A stretch of 64,000 nucleotides of DNA from Lingula anatina (Eukaryota; Brachiopoda; Lingulata; Lingulida; Lingulidae): assembly GCF_001039355.2 (NCBI RefSeq), contig NW_019776046.1, forward strand, positions 36,805 through 100,804. Reading direction: 5' to 3'. The notes under the pieces were generated by a model, which saw nothing but the letters and a program-made list of their open reading frames with translations, was not told the origin of the DNA and searched no databases. Shown piece after piece: positions 12,820-23,215 of this stretch. Made by a program: the position numbers and the translations under genes. Position 1 is the stretch's first letter. Each line of letters begins with the position of its first letter.

Positions 12820-13100
12820 TGCAGTTGGAAGTGGTAAAGAAGAAGCTCAATCCAACTACTTTAAGCTGTGAAAAATAAAGAGTTTTCTTATATACATGCA
12901 GATGTCAAAACTGCAGATATCAAACATTCTTCTTGTTCAACTTGAACCAACATGTTGATTATAGACTTGCAAATATACTGCTTTAATGGCACCTAGATGA
13001 CTTTGACTTTGAGAATTAGCAACTTGCTAAACAGTTCTGAGAAACAGGATGAACAAACAGAGAATTTAATGTAGAGTCAGAAGGCAATCTAGAGCAACTA
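12194..13100. repeat. Two-copy tandem duplication of about 0.47 kb
   Basis: Copy 1 (about 12,194-12,632) and copy 2 (about 12,634-13,100) share blocks in the same order: the TTTTACAACT(A/G)TGAG start, a GT microsatellite, GATATCAAACATTCT, CATGTTGATTATAGA and TTTGACTTTGAGAATTAGC. The offset is 468 bases at the CATGTTGATT block. The copies have diverged by scattered substitutions and GT-tract length (short at 12,309, long at 12,762-12,820). No coding frame is conserved between them. Confidence 0.85.
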
Positions 13101-14154
13101 AATTGAAAAAAAAGTTTTTATCAAGCAACTTTAAAAGTTACAGTTATTAACTATAAACTATGACTATCAAATACAGAAAAGAAAATTGCCATCAACCAGC
13201 AATGTAAAAGCTACCACAGCTTGCAGGCAGGGCAGGGGGTGTGACAGAATGGTTTAAAACTTAGCAAAATGCACCTTGCAATGGCTACAGAAGGTTGCCA
13301 CTGAATCTATCAATATTTCTGTGATTTTTCTCATGGGAGGGATAAAAGGGTGGAATTTACATAAAAAAGACCCCGCCATTCCCCTAAATTGATAGCTACA
13401 GGCCTGCACCATGCATGTACAATATATTTAACATGACTTAATTTAATAATAAAATAATATTAATAATAATAATAATAGTAGTAGTAGAAATAACAAATAA
13501 GTAGTAGTAGTAGGTTTTCAAGTGAAAGTTTTGGCAAGGGCATAAATGCTAAGCATTACTATTCATAATGATAAATTGTGTGGGCATATTTATACTATTT
13601 TGTGGTTACAAGTGAGGCCAAGTAGGTCACAGAAGTAAGTACTCCAACACAGGTGAAGGCCTTGGGTGGAATCATTTGACTATCAAGACCTCAAGTAATT
13701 TTAGAACTTGTACCATTTACCGAACTCAACAGTTCAAATCAAAACACATTAATCGTCTGCGACCTGCTCATATTAGTCCTAGTAGTGGGAGTTAATTATC
13801 TGAATAATGAGCAAAGTTCCACTCACTGATCTCTCTCTGTGTCAACAGAAGAGCTTAACTTCAGTATGTATCAATATTCCCGATTCCTAAGTCTGCTACA
13901 CCGCTACTTTGCTATTTTATTTTAATATACACACGTGTGCCCTGTATGAGTTTAAACACCGTTTAATTCAGATATATACAATATTCTGTATTCAAAGCTA
14001 ATGTTAATAGAACCCAATCATTTTTACCTTGCACTGACAGCGTTCAAGTACTTAGCTGTTGACATGTTCACGATTAACTCGTTGGATTTATCGATTTGTT
14101 AAGCATTCATGTTTAAAACTAAGACACTTCAACTCCATGTTGATTACTTGTGCA
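13101..14154. other. Gene-free stretch upstream of SoxB2
   Basis: AT-rich DNA with interrupted AAT and AGT trinucleotide runs at about 13,441-13,515. The final 500 bases are of higher complexity and lead into the SoxB2 promoter-like region. Nothing coding was seen. Confidence 0.5.
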
Positions 14155-14606
14155 TATATTGACCAATGAAATTCTACCTAAGGCTTCAATGGACAGCCAA
14201 TTAGATCGAACCTCACATCGATCTCACCTGGCGGAGCTGTTTAGTAGGCTTTGATTGGATGAACAGCTGTGACTTCCGGAGGTGCGCGACACTTGCAAAT
14301 ACAGGTACACATAAAGGCACTTTGAAGTTTTCCGCTTAGACAGAGAGGAACTTAGTCGGGGCGAGGAAAGCACGCAACTTGTACGAACGTCGAACTTCGA
14401 CGGATTTTACATCAGTCAGTAGCAGTAGACTTATATAATATCCCATAGACAACGAGAGCTTATCTCAAAGCTCGAAGATATATTTATTGTGAGTATTATT
14501 AGTATTATTTACACTTGAAGAACTTGACAGTAACTTTGGAACAAGTTAGCACAGCAGTGAAGTTTACTGCACAGTGTGTCACAGTTGTAAACTGAGGAAC
14601 TTTGTC
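14155..14606 (+). promoter_or_regulatory. SoxB2 promoter and 5' UTR region
   Basis: Three CCAAT boxes lie close together: 14,163-14,167, 14,197-14,201 and inverted at 14,254-14,258. An ETS-like ACTTCCGGA follows at about 14,272. TATATAA sits at 14,432-14,438, preceded by an initiator-like TCAGTC. NF-Y-bound CCAAT boxes are common in Sox promoters (family knowledge). The transcription start cannot be fixed from sequence. If it lies near 14,340-14,410, the TATATAA would be inside the 5' UTR. Confidence 0.5.
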
Positions 14607-15398
14607 ATGATGTCAAAATCACCCGATCACGTAAAGCGGCCCATGAATGCGTTCATGGTTTGGTCGCGAGGGCAGAGGAGAAAAATGGCCCAAGAAAATC
14701 CCAAAATGCACAATTCCGAGATTTCAAAAAGACTTGGAGCCGAATGGAAATTACTATCAGAAGACGAGAAACGTCCGTTCATTGATGAAGCCAAACGCCT
14801 GAGGGCTCTACACATGAAGGAACACCCAGACTACAAGTACCGACCGAGACGCAAGCCAAAATCACTTCTGAAGAAGGATAAGTATGCTTTCCCAATCCCC
14901 ATGATCACTGGCATGAACGGGCTGCACGCCGGCTTTCCTCCCTCCTCTCAGAGTTTCACGGCAGCTGGTTACACATCACAATCAGAGGCTCTCTCGGCCA
15001 GCGAGAAGATGCGTGCCTACTTCAGCGGACCTGTCGCCGCCGCCAACCCGGGCGTCCCCGCCTCCTACTACCCCTCCGTACACTACGACCCCGCAGCCCT
15101 GAGTAAGCTGGACTCCGCCGCCGCGATCCGTGCCTCAGATGTGATGACCAACCCCTACACGACGTACACGACGGCCAGTGCCTTCAGTGCGGCAGCGGCG
15201 GCCCAGGCGGCTGCCTTCGCGGCCCCTCCCGCTGCACACACCCATTCCCCACCCACGGGGCTGTACGGACAATATATGCTCCCTCCTGCTTATCTCCCCT
15301 CGCAGGAACTACATAGACTCCCCACGTACGTTTTCCCCGGCGCTGCGGCCGTCAAAGCCGAGGATCACTACAGGCATCTTACTGGGGCAGTGGTATAG
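14607..15398 (+). CDS. SoxB2: SoxB2 (Sox14/21-type) HMG-box transcription factor
   Basis: A single-exon gene of 263 residues. The first in-frame ATGs are two in tandem at 14,607 and 14,610; MSK after the second matches the usual start of Sox14 and Sox21 proteins. Residues about 8-86 form the HMG box with the Sox signature [19 protein letters not shown] and the nuclear-localisation ends KRPMNAF and YKYRPRRK. The box is followed by the group-B motif [14 protein letters not shown]. The C-terminal half is GC-rich, with alanine runs, an HTHSPP patch and TYVFPGA, which resembles the FPGM motif near the end of vertebrate Sox14/21. These features place it in SoxB2, a group that usually represses targets and balances SoxB1 in neural differentiation. 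It binds ACAAT-type DNA in the nucleus. The intronless structure is typical of SoxB genes. Stop is TAG. Assignment to B2 rests on motif recall, not on a tree. Confidence 0.95.
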   Translation: MMSKSPDHVKRPMNAFMVWSRGQRRKMAQENPKMHNSEISKRLGAEWKLLSEDEKRPFIDEAKRLRALHMKEHPDYKYRPRRKPKSLLKKDKYAFPIPMITGMNGLHAGFPPSSQSFTAAGYTSQSEALSASEKMRAYFSGPVAAANPGVPASYYPSVHYDPAALSKLDSAAAIRASDVMTNPYTTYTTASAFSAAAAAQAAAFAAPPAAHTHSPPTGLYGQYMLPPAYLPSQELHRLPTYVFPGAAAVKAEDHYRHLTGAVV

Positions 15399-15930
15399 TG
15401 TACCATTCATAACACACACCGTCGCCTAATTCCAGCAGGTGCCCGCCTGTTTAAAATCTCATATCATACAAACTACATGCCAGCCTGGACTATGGATTTA
15501 CTTACTTTACTCACTCATTGCATACCTAACTTACATATAAACAGTGCCACCAGAGCCGGCCGGGTATCTTATCTCGTCGTAGCCGTAGCCAAGCCAAGCC
15601 AAACTCTTGCAGTAAACTGCGAAGATTTCGTCGCGTGAGTTGACTCACCGCCTTGACAAGGGTCGTGCTGGGTTCTAAACCCACTTCATCCGACCCGTTA
15701 AATGTAGGGATCCATAGACATAGTAGGGTCAGTTAAGATGTGAGCGAGAGAGAGAGAAAGAGTGAGTGAGAGAGAGGTATTCAGGCATAGTCTTATAAAA
15801 ATGCAGAGATACTCTGTGTGTCTTATTTGTGTTACTGTACAGAAATTATGTTATATTTTGATAAAGCTAGAGATATGTTCAGTTTTTCCCTCGTTTTCAT
15901 TAAATGTGTTCACTACATAAGAAATTTAAG
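15399..15930 (+). other. Probable SoxB2 3' UTR
   Basis: Non-coding sequence after the SoxB2 stop, with a GA-rich stretch at about 15,739-15,778. No AATAAA was found in the following 3 kb. The variant signal ATTAAA at 15,899-15,904 is followed by GT-rich sequence at about 15,934-15,958, making it the best nearby cleavage candidate. The UTR could be longer. Confidence 0.35.
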
Positions 15931-18579
15931 ATAACGTGTTTTCTGGTTTAAATATTTGTGTATTAATAGTACCTTGCCGGTAGTAGGTGAATTAGACCAT
16001 TTCTTATTTTTCTTTTTGCCATAATGATTCGGATAAAATTTGGAGAACTTTTATTTAGAAGATCGCGTTTTCCTCTTGAGTAGGATTTATGGTGTTTTAT
16101 TATTATTTAAAATTTGTCCGCCCTGTTACAAGAATTATTTTAACAGCTAGCTATTTCGTTAGAGTCGAGCACAGAATCTAGGCTCAGGATGGAAATACTC
16201 ATACATGAATATATGCTCCTAAGAATTAATCTTATTTTTGTTCTTCTGACATTTTCTGTGATATATTTTTGAAAACGGCTCACGTAATTTGCACTAATAT
16301 CCCTTGTAAGAGAGCGAGAGAGATATATAGAGAGAAAGAGCAAGGGAGGAATACCACAAAAGGCACCGGTGTGTCAAGGTAGTGTATATTATTAGACGGG
16401 GGGCTCAGGTATTGCAGTGTCTGCTAACTCGTCAACCTGTTTAACGTGTGTTTACTACAAAAGACGTGTCAGTTCAGATGATTATCTGCGCTACTTGCCG
16501 TAATTGCCGGGCAGCCAATTGTTAGGGAGAGCATACCTGTCATTCAAGTTCTATTGTAAAAATTCATTAGGGTTTCTTAAATTAAAATAGAAGCATTTAT
16601 GATCGTGGTAACAGTATGTTATTTACGTTGGAAGTTATTTATATTGTAATTTTTTCACAATAGTAATGTCTTGGATGTTTTGTGTAGTGGAATTGAATGC
16701 ATTCTCCGTTGAAAAGTGCGATTTTAAATGTACTTATGGGTTGTCATTCATACCATGTTTTCTAAAATTGGAATGGGCTATTCAAAATGTGAATACTTAC
16801 AATTTAAAGACATAACATTGTTATTTAGAGAGAGAAATGTGGCTAGCCCACAGAAGCGTGCAGTTTTATCGTCCTTCTTAATAGCACACTGTATCTGGAT
16901 CATGTTGATAAGATAATCCAGTGTTGTTTTGTAGTAGAAATTAAAATTCTCTCACCCGCTTGCTGATTTAAGATTGGAACTGAGAAGTAGGTAGAATCAA
17001 CCCTTGCAACAGGCAGTGGTATCTTGGAAGGAGCAGATGTGTTAATTCTAGGTGAAAATGATCGCTGTGATTTGCCGGCGTGGTACTCCTTGCGTGTTAA
17101 TATCAACTGAAATAGACATTGTAATATAATGCTTTGTTGATTTCCTGTCAATTTCAGCGGAAACTGACACTGTAATTGAACAGCTTGTTAGATCAGGTGC
17201 GCATGTCGCAGTAGATTTCATCATATGCCCTGTGACAATATTTTTTTCTTTCTTTTTTATTTGAGGAATATTTTTATGAGATTTTAAGGAGCAGGTTTTG
17301 TTGTGATTTCATTTTTTTAATTTTTGGTGTAAAGCAGTCTATTATTATTTAGGTCGGTTGTGAGACTTAAGATTGTGCGGATATTCAGTTATATATTTTC
17401 GCCCAACCTTTAATTTACCTATTATTATTATTTCCCGACAAACCCTCCTCAGTTTGACAGGGTGATGTGTTATTTTTAATTTGACCACTTACATTGATTT
17501 AATCATGTGAGAGTGCAGTTAATTTTTGTTACTATTATTATAATAATACGTTTTATTTTTCTTTCTTACACACGAAAATTTCGTAGTGCATTTAGAGTTC
17601 AGTTGACCTGTATGCATTTTGTGTACAAATATCAAGAGATCATGACTTTGGTTATTTTACGTAAAACTTTTGTAACTGTTTTCCAGTGTATTGGTATTTA
17701 TTATTATTATTATTATTATTTTGAGAAACACAGTCTGTGCAAGGTGAAGTCATCTGTGTGAGAAAAGAAATCGACGACGTGAGGTCGTTTCTCTTATATT
17801 TGTTGTTGAGAGTATTTTGGACGAAGTAAACAATTTTAAATGATGTAAGATGTTTGTTCAATCTTTTGGTAATCATGTGTCCCTTATATTTATTGTTAAC
17901 ACTGCGTGGCATATAAATATTTTTGGAGGGGAACTGTAAGGAAGACGCAAAGATGAAGTGGAGCATCAAAAATGGGGTATGGGGTGAAATGACGATGACA
18001 TTTTCCTTTACTTTGTTCAATATTTGCAGGAGAAAAAAACTAACGTCAAAGTCAATAGCAGGAACACCAAATACTCACACGTGGTGAGTTTAAAGTCGAT
18101 CTTACTGGGGAGGGTATTAACATGATAAAACGACCTGGATATCCTGTGTTTTCTTACCTGTCCATACGATGTGATAGTCCTCAGATACAAGGGACAAGTT
18201 AAGGTGTTCAATATAGCTCGAAGTTGACCCAATCTTTATCGTCACTTTACCTGCCGGGCTCAGTTATCGCGGGTCTTGGATTCTTCAGTGTATAAACCGT
18301 GTTTGCGAAAGGTGTGTGATCCCAAACGAAACTTAATAACGCGATTTTAACCTACACGAGGCTGGAAGGGGAGGAGTAGTGAACGCAATGGAGTGGGTTA
18401 AGTTTCGATCTGTAGCAAACGATTTAAACTAATCTTGGAGAGATACTGGCAGATATCCGGGGTGAAGAGAAAGAGTTAGGGCTCTTAGGACCATAACGCG
18501 ACTTAACACCAAGTGGAGTGCTTATATACGGGATTGAAGGCACTCATAACAAGGCTGTTGACGGCCACGGGACGAGTCT

Positions 18580-18609
18580 TTTAATAANAAAAAAAAAAAA
18601 AAAAAAAAA
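18580..18609. repeat. Poly-A tract with N (assembly seam)
   Basis: TTAATAA, one N at 18,588, then about 21 A. The N next to a homopolymer suggests a second contig join or a base the assembler could not call. Confidence 0.7.
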
Positions 18610-19794
18610 CGCAATGGAATATTGCGCTTAATATTGTGGGGCAAATTCGGGGGTCATGAGAGGAGATATAGAGGGGTGTGAGAGGTCTTAGAGCCTGTTT
18701 TGTCGGACACGGTTCTAGCATCGCATTCTTTATTGCCGCTTGTTCATACTGAAGCAGATTTGGTCGCATTGAATAGGCGGGAACCCGAGCCTAAATTGAC
18801 AAGCCCCCGGAACAAAGGCGAGGAAAATGCGGCCTTTCTTTCGCGAGATTCCATTTGGAGTGGAGCATTGTAGTCAGTTAAGCAAGTCGCTCTATAACTC
18901 TTTGTCCGAGACTGTATAGTCGCCCAATAGACGACAATAGCTCACTGGTAGGATAACAACGAAGAATAACAATATAATAAAAAATACATGAGTAATGAAT
19001 CGGGCTTGCGCACACACAAATGCCCAGGTTTTAAAAGCTAAGACTGCAAGAATAGAGGCCACTGAAGGCGGAATAAAGGCGTTAATATGCCCATGATGGC
19101 GCTCAAAAGCCTCACCATACAACCAATAACAAAGCGTGAATGCCAGAGCTAGAGAATGAATAAATATACTAAGTTGATTTGAAAAGGTCGGTCTGAATGT
19201 AGAGGTGTGGTAATAACCTATTATCTGCATACCCCCGGGTGCACCGCGAACAATTGTATTGTAACCGCGCACAATCGGCAGGACAAAAACACAGGTTCGC
19301 CGGGACAAAGCGCGGTAAATATTTAGCAGCGGGGCAACACGGGGATTGTTTACCCGGTATAGGCGCGGAGAGGGTTTTCCATTGAAGTTGCTTTGAGACC
19401 CTATTCTGTTCTTTCGTCCAACATGACTTATGGAATTTTCGCTTGGCTGCCTTGGTCGGAAACGCCACAAGACTTGGAAAATATGAACAGAATAACCAAT
19501 ATCAATTATGTGATTTTATTAGGGGGCCTTTATGGACCGTTTTGCTGAGGATTTCAACCGGAAAGAGTAGTAACACGAAGTCGTTTACTGGGGTCCTCAG
19601 CGCCCCTCTCTCTCTCTCTATCTTTGTTAACCATTATTTCCACCCACGTTTCATTATTAAAGACTTAAACCATTTTCTCGTCCATTATGTCCTCCATCAT
19701 TTCTTCCCTCTTTCTTTCCTTTCTTGTCCTTTTACCCCACTCCTCTCTTCGCTATCAAAAGATAATATTGTCATCTTCTGTCCACCCTAGGTAA

Positions 19795-19797
<3 letters not shown>

Positions 19798-19826
<29 letters not shown>
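19798..19826. repeat. (CT)n microsatellite
   Basis: About 29 bases of perfect CT dinucleotide. It ends a pyrimidine-rich stretch that starts near 19,600. Confidence 0.9.
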
Positions 19827-19829
<3 letters not shown>

Positions 19830-20494
19830 CACAAACACACACTAAATTAATTATCTACAATACTATTTTAATCTCTTATATTTGATTATATAAAAGTGCA
19901 TGCAGATCTCATTCACAGACAATCTTCCAACCGTAATCGCTTCATGTCCGTTCCAAAAATAATTTCTGCTAATTAGTCGAGGTTTGTTATAGTTTTCAGA
20001 TTTGTATGCGGGTTGGCTTTTTGTTTTCGTATGGTCTACACGGAATTAACAGTAACGTCGTATATAATTCTGCTTTAATATGACGGCGGGTGCTGGTTTG
20101 GAAAAAAAAAGCGACCTAAAAATAATCTCATGTCGGTGTAACCGGGAGAAATAGACGAAGATTTAGTGTTCCATAAGATTGAGCGATAAACCCGTTGAAC
20201 ATGCCCGAATATCGTGAAGAATTTTACTGTGAATTTCTGGTTTTGCTGTCTTTATCTATGTAATATTTACACCTATAAAACCATAACCATTAGAAGAAAA
20301 AAATTAGAAAACTGGATTCCACAAAAAGAGAACAACAAATGAATCCACTTTAAAAATGCCTAATCTTATTTTCCTTTTGTTCCTACAAGGTAGGAAGTCA
20401 TGATCTTCCCCTTTTCTACAAAGATGTCTCAAAATACCTATTGTGGTTTAGTAACACCTCTTCGGTGATTTTATTTTCTTCGAAATAATATTAT

Positions 20495-20565
20495 AAATAA
20501 ATTTATTAAGCCTGGCAACCAAAAGGTTGATGTTATACAAATGTAATTGCGTATATATATTCATT
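20495..20565 (-). mobile_element. 3' tail fragment of the tRNA-SINE family
   Basis: Read on the + strand, TTTATTAAGCCTGGCAACC then AAGGTTGATGTTATACAA parallels the 3' tail of the full SINE at 33,788-34,146 (CTTTATTGG..., CGCAACCCGAAGGTTGAAG, TTATACAATTAC). Only the tail is present, as expected for 5'-truncated retroposition or for the LINE that supplied the tail. Confidence 0.5.
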
Positions 20566-20643
20566 TATAAGAAACACCGCATAGAACTCCACAGTTATGT
20601 TTGGAATTAAAATTTCTTATATAAAAAAACTTCATAAATTATT

Positions 20644-20761
20644 CAGGCCCGTAGCCAGAGGAGATTCGGGGAGTTAGAAAGAACCACCCTTTTTGCCAGG
20701 AAAAGGTCCATTCTGGGTAAAAATTGATCAAAGTGCAAAAAAGTGTCTGTATACGGGCCTG
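20644..20761. mobile_element. Small TIR element, CAGGCCCGTAG family, copy 2
   Basis: Starts CAGGCCCGTAGCCAG and ends ATACGGGCCTG, inverted copies of one another over about 10 bp. The internal AAAGAACCACCCTTTTTG and CAGGAAAAGGTC blocks match copy 1 at 4132-4301. This copy is about 50 bp shorter. No clear target-site duplication flanks it. Confidence 0.75.
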
Positions 20762-22151
20762 ATACGCGAACAGAACACCTCTTTGCCACCGGTGCACTAA
20801 GGTTAACTCTTACTATACAAACAGTATATTCGATGAATGCTCAAGCCACAATTTGATCATCTATTCAGAGGAAAACACTGATGTTGACCCGCTAATAATC
20901 GCATCCGTGTTTGATCATATGAAGCTATTATAGTGCGATCACATGAAGACAACATGATTGTGTGACTTATACCGTGTTCGTGTTTTCAGCCCAAGCTGAC
21001 GCTATATAAATTAGTCCTCAAGTGTTTGGGCTTTTCATTCATTGATAATTACAACATAATTATAAGGCATTGTTTGTGGTCAGGAACACGAGGCATTCAC
21101 CCTTGCGTTCAACTGAATGATATTTTCACTCTATCACACCTAGGGCTCATTTTTTGAGACCCACATCACATGGGAAAATAGAAAAAAAATTACAAAGCAA
21201 ATCCATTTTAGATGCTCATAGTAACAAAAATTATGAATTGTTTGAACATGTACCTGTCTTTTGAAAATTCTTAAAAGGAGCATATTCTCAGTCACATCAT
21301 AGAATCGTTTAAATAAAGACTGTCTTCCTGCATACATAGCTTCCTTTTATTCGTAAAAAAATAAACGATGTTTAGACAAACAGTCCCAAATATTAGGGCA
21401 GATCTCTCATGCAAAATAATCTGTTTTTTTAGCTAAAAATCAATTAATACATTTCGTATAATCTTATTAAACCATCAGTTATTTTTGCACAGAAAGTCTT
21501 TAAAATGTACCATTATAAACTATGACACCGGGGCACAGTAATAGTTATCACAAAATTACGTGCCAAAAACTAGAAAAGGCACTGTCATCCAAAACGGATT
21601 TGCCTGCCACATTGTTACAACACTGATGAATTAAGTTGACCTTCGCTGAGAAAAATAAGGGAATTTCGCTAAGGTCCATAACGACTCCTATTGCCTTACC
21701 GATCCCATTATACGAGGCCATTTTACCGTGTAAACGGTGGGGCGATTCTCACCAATTATGACGTAACAACTGTATGATTAACGACACTAACCACGCGGAA
21801 TAGATGCATTAAGGATAATAGAAATGTTGAGGGGTGGAGCCCAGCGGTTCAAAAGTCACGTGCAGTGTCAAAATTCTTGTTCTCTCTCCACACAACTTAT
21901 CTAGACAATTCAGCGTGGAAGAGGCGAGGTGGCAAAGCACTACTATGTTCTCAACTTGTTTTGTTGTTGCGATCTGTCCAGTTTTGAGTGTGGGCACAAA
22001 AGGTGGATTTACACACGCAGTGAATGGAGGGGATTCTTGTGGATCAAGCTTCATTAGTCTTCAATAGCGGCTCAATATGTATTATTTCGATAATTAAGAT
22101 TAAATTTGCAGCATAATTTACAGCAGAAGTTATATTGTTAATTGCAGTTTG

Positions 22152-22203
22152 CAATAAATAAATAAATAAATGAATAAATAAATAAATAAATAAATAAATA
22201 AAT
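22152..22203. repeat. (AAAT)n microsatellite
   Basis: About thirteen AAAT-type tetranucleotides with one G interruption. A similar array occurs at 47,916. Confidence 0.9.
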
Positions 22204-22359
22204 TTAATTTAATGAGATGGTGCTGTCACATAAAAGACTGCAGTTTTTTTCACAATCTTGCGGCACATTCTCTGATTAAATCTAAAAATTGGTCAATACA
22301 TCTTGTATACTGTTGTTTTGTTTATGATAAGAGAGCTTATGAAATTAATTGTGATTAAA

Positions 22360-22386
22360 GAGAGAGAAAGAGAGAGAGAGAGAGAA
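22360..22386. repeat. (GA)n microsatellite
   Basis: A short GA array with one AAG interruption. Confidence 0.85.
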
Positions 22387-22929
22387 TATTCAAGTAAACA
22401 GAAAATAAAATATTAAAAAAGCCATCCAAAGAAAATGTTGTCCTTTCAAATTTGATTTGAACCGAAGTCAAAATGATGAGACAAAAAACTAAAGCTTTTG
22501 CACACTTAATTTACAAAGTTAACATTGAGCCACGTCCCTGATTCTGGCCCTTGTACAGTTCAACAGGTCCCCGGGGGTGGTAATGCCCAATATCAGACAT
22601 CCTCCCCCCCTACAGCAGAGGCCAATGGGATGGTGACGTCATTTCTGAAATTATGTGCAAAAATTCGTACTGTACAGATTGTGCAGAATTAGCCAGAGAA
22701 ATGAGTCAATATCTAGTGAAAAAGGGAGTCTCTAGAAAAATCATCTGTGGATATAAAAATGTGTGAATAACTAGTTAAAAAATTATGGATATCTAGTAAA
22801 AATTTTCTATGGTCCAGGTGGGGTGTACCACTTCCCTCCCATCCCCCTCCCCTCCACTTCCCCCGTAACCTTTTCACGCTAACACAAGGCAGTTAATATA
22901 CCACATTATTTACGCCATCTCTTACAACA

Positions 22930-23215
22930 AGGATAATTACTGAATTCTCTGGAAATGGATCCGGCATTGTTCTCCATGATTTGACTCCCTCGTCGCAACA
23001 ATGCAGCGAGAATGGAACAACAGATAGCATCTTGTTGGCATTTTGTAGGGGAAATAATGGCCCCATTCTAATCGGATGTAATAGGACTGTTCTACAGCGA
23101 TGACAGCGCTCTGTTTGTGGGTTGTTTACTAGGACAATTAGGACGTTTAGAGGTAATTGTCAGGTGGCCCCGCTGAGCCCACCCCCGCTCATGTTAAGTG
23201 CGGTAACATGATTCT
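22930..23215. promoter_or_regulatory. Candidate regulatory island
   Basis: A non-repetitive, GC-balanced block inside AT-rich desert. It carries GCATTGTTC, GCAACAATGCAGCG, GGACAATTAGG and GGTAATTGTCAGG (SOX and homeodomain cores), TTGTTTAC (forkhead core) and a CAGGTG E-box. The enhancer reading is inference from composition and motif mix. Confidence 0.3.

Larger units (their letters stand above)
15931..20494. other. Gene-free stretch with complex islands
   Basis: No gene is supported. A 192-codon open frame on the - strand (18,892-19,470) is the longest unexplained frame in the window. It has no motif I recognise, and its hydrophobic C-terminal part comes from AT-rich sequence, so I treat it as chance. 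The region 18.2-19.5 kb is richer in GC and less repetitive than its surroundings, with a SOX-motif cluster at 19,250-19,349. Trinucleotide (ATT)n lies at 17,699-17,720. Confidence 0.5.

Noticed and set aside
14574-14606. SoxB2 start at 14,574
   Set aside because: The codon there is GTG. The first ATG in frame is 14,607, and MSK after the second ATG matches the Sox14/21 start.
14627-14815. 62-codon - strand frame inside SoxB2
   Set aside because: It is a shadow of the highly conserved HMG-box coding strand.
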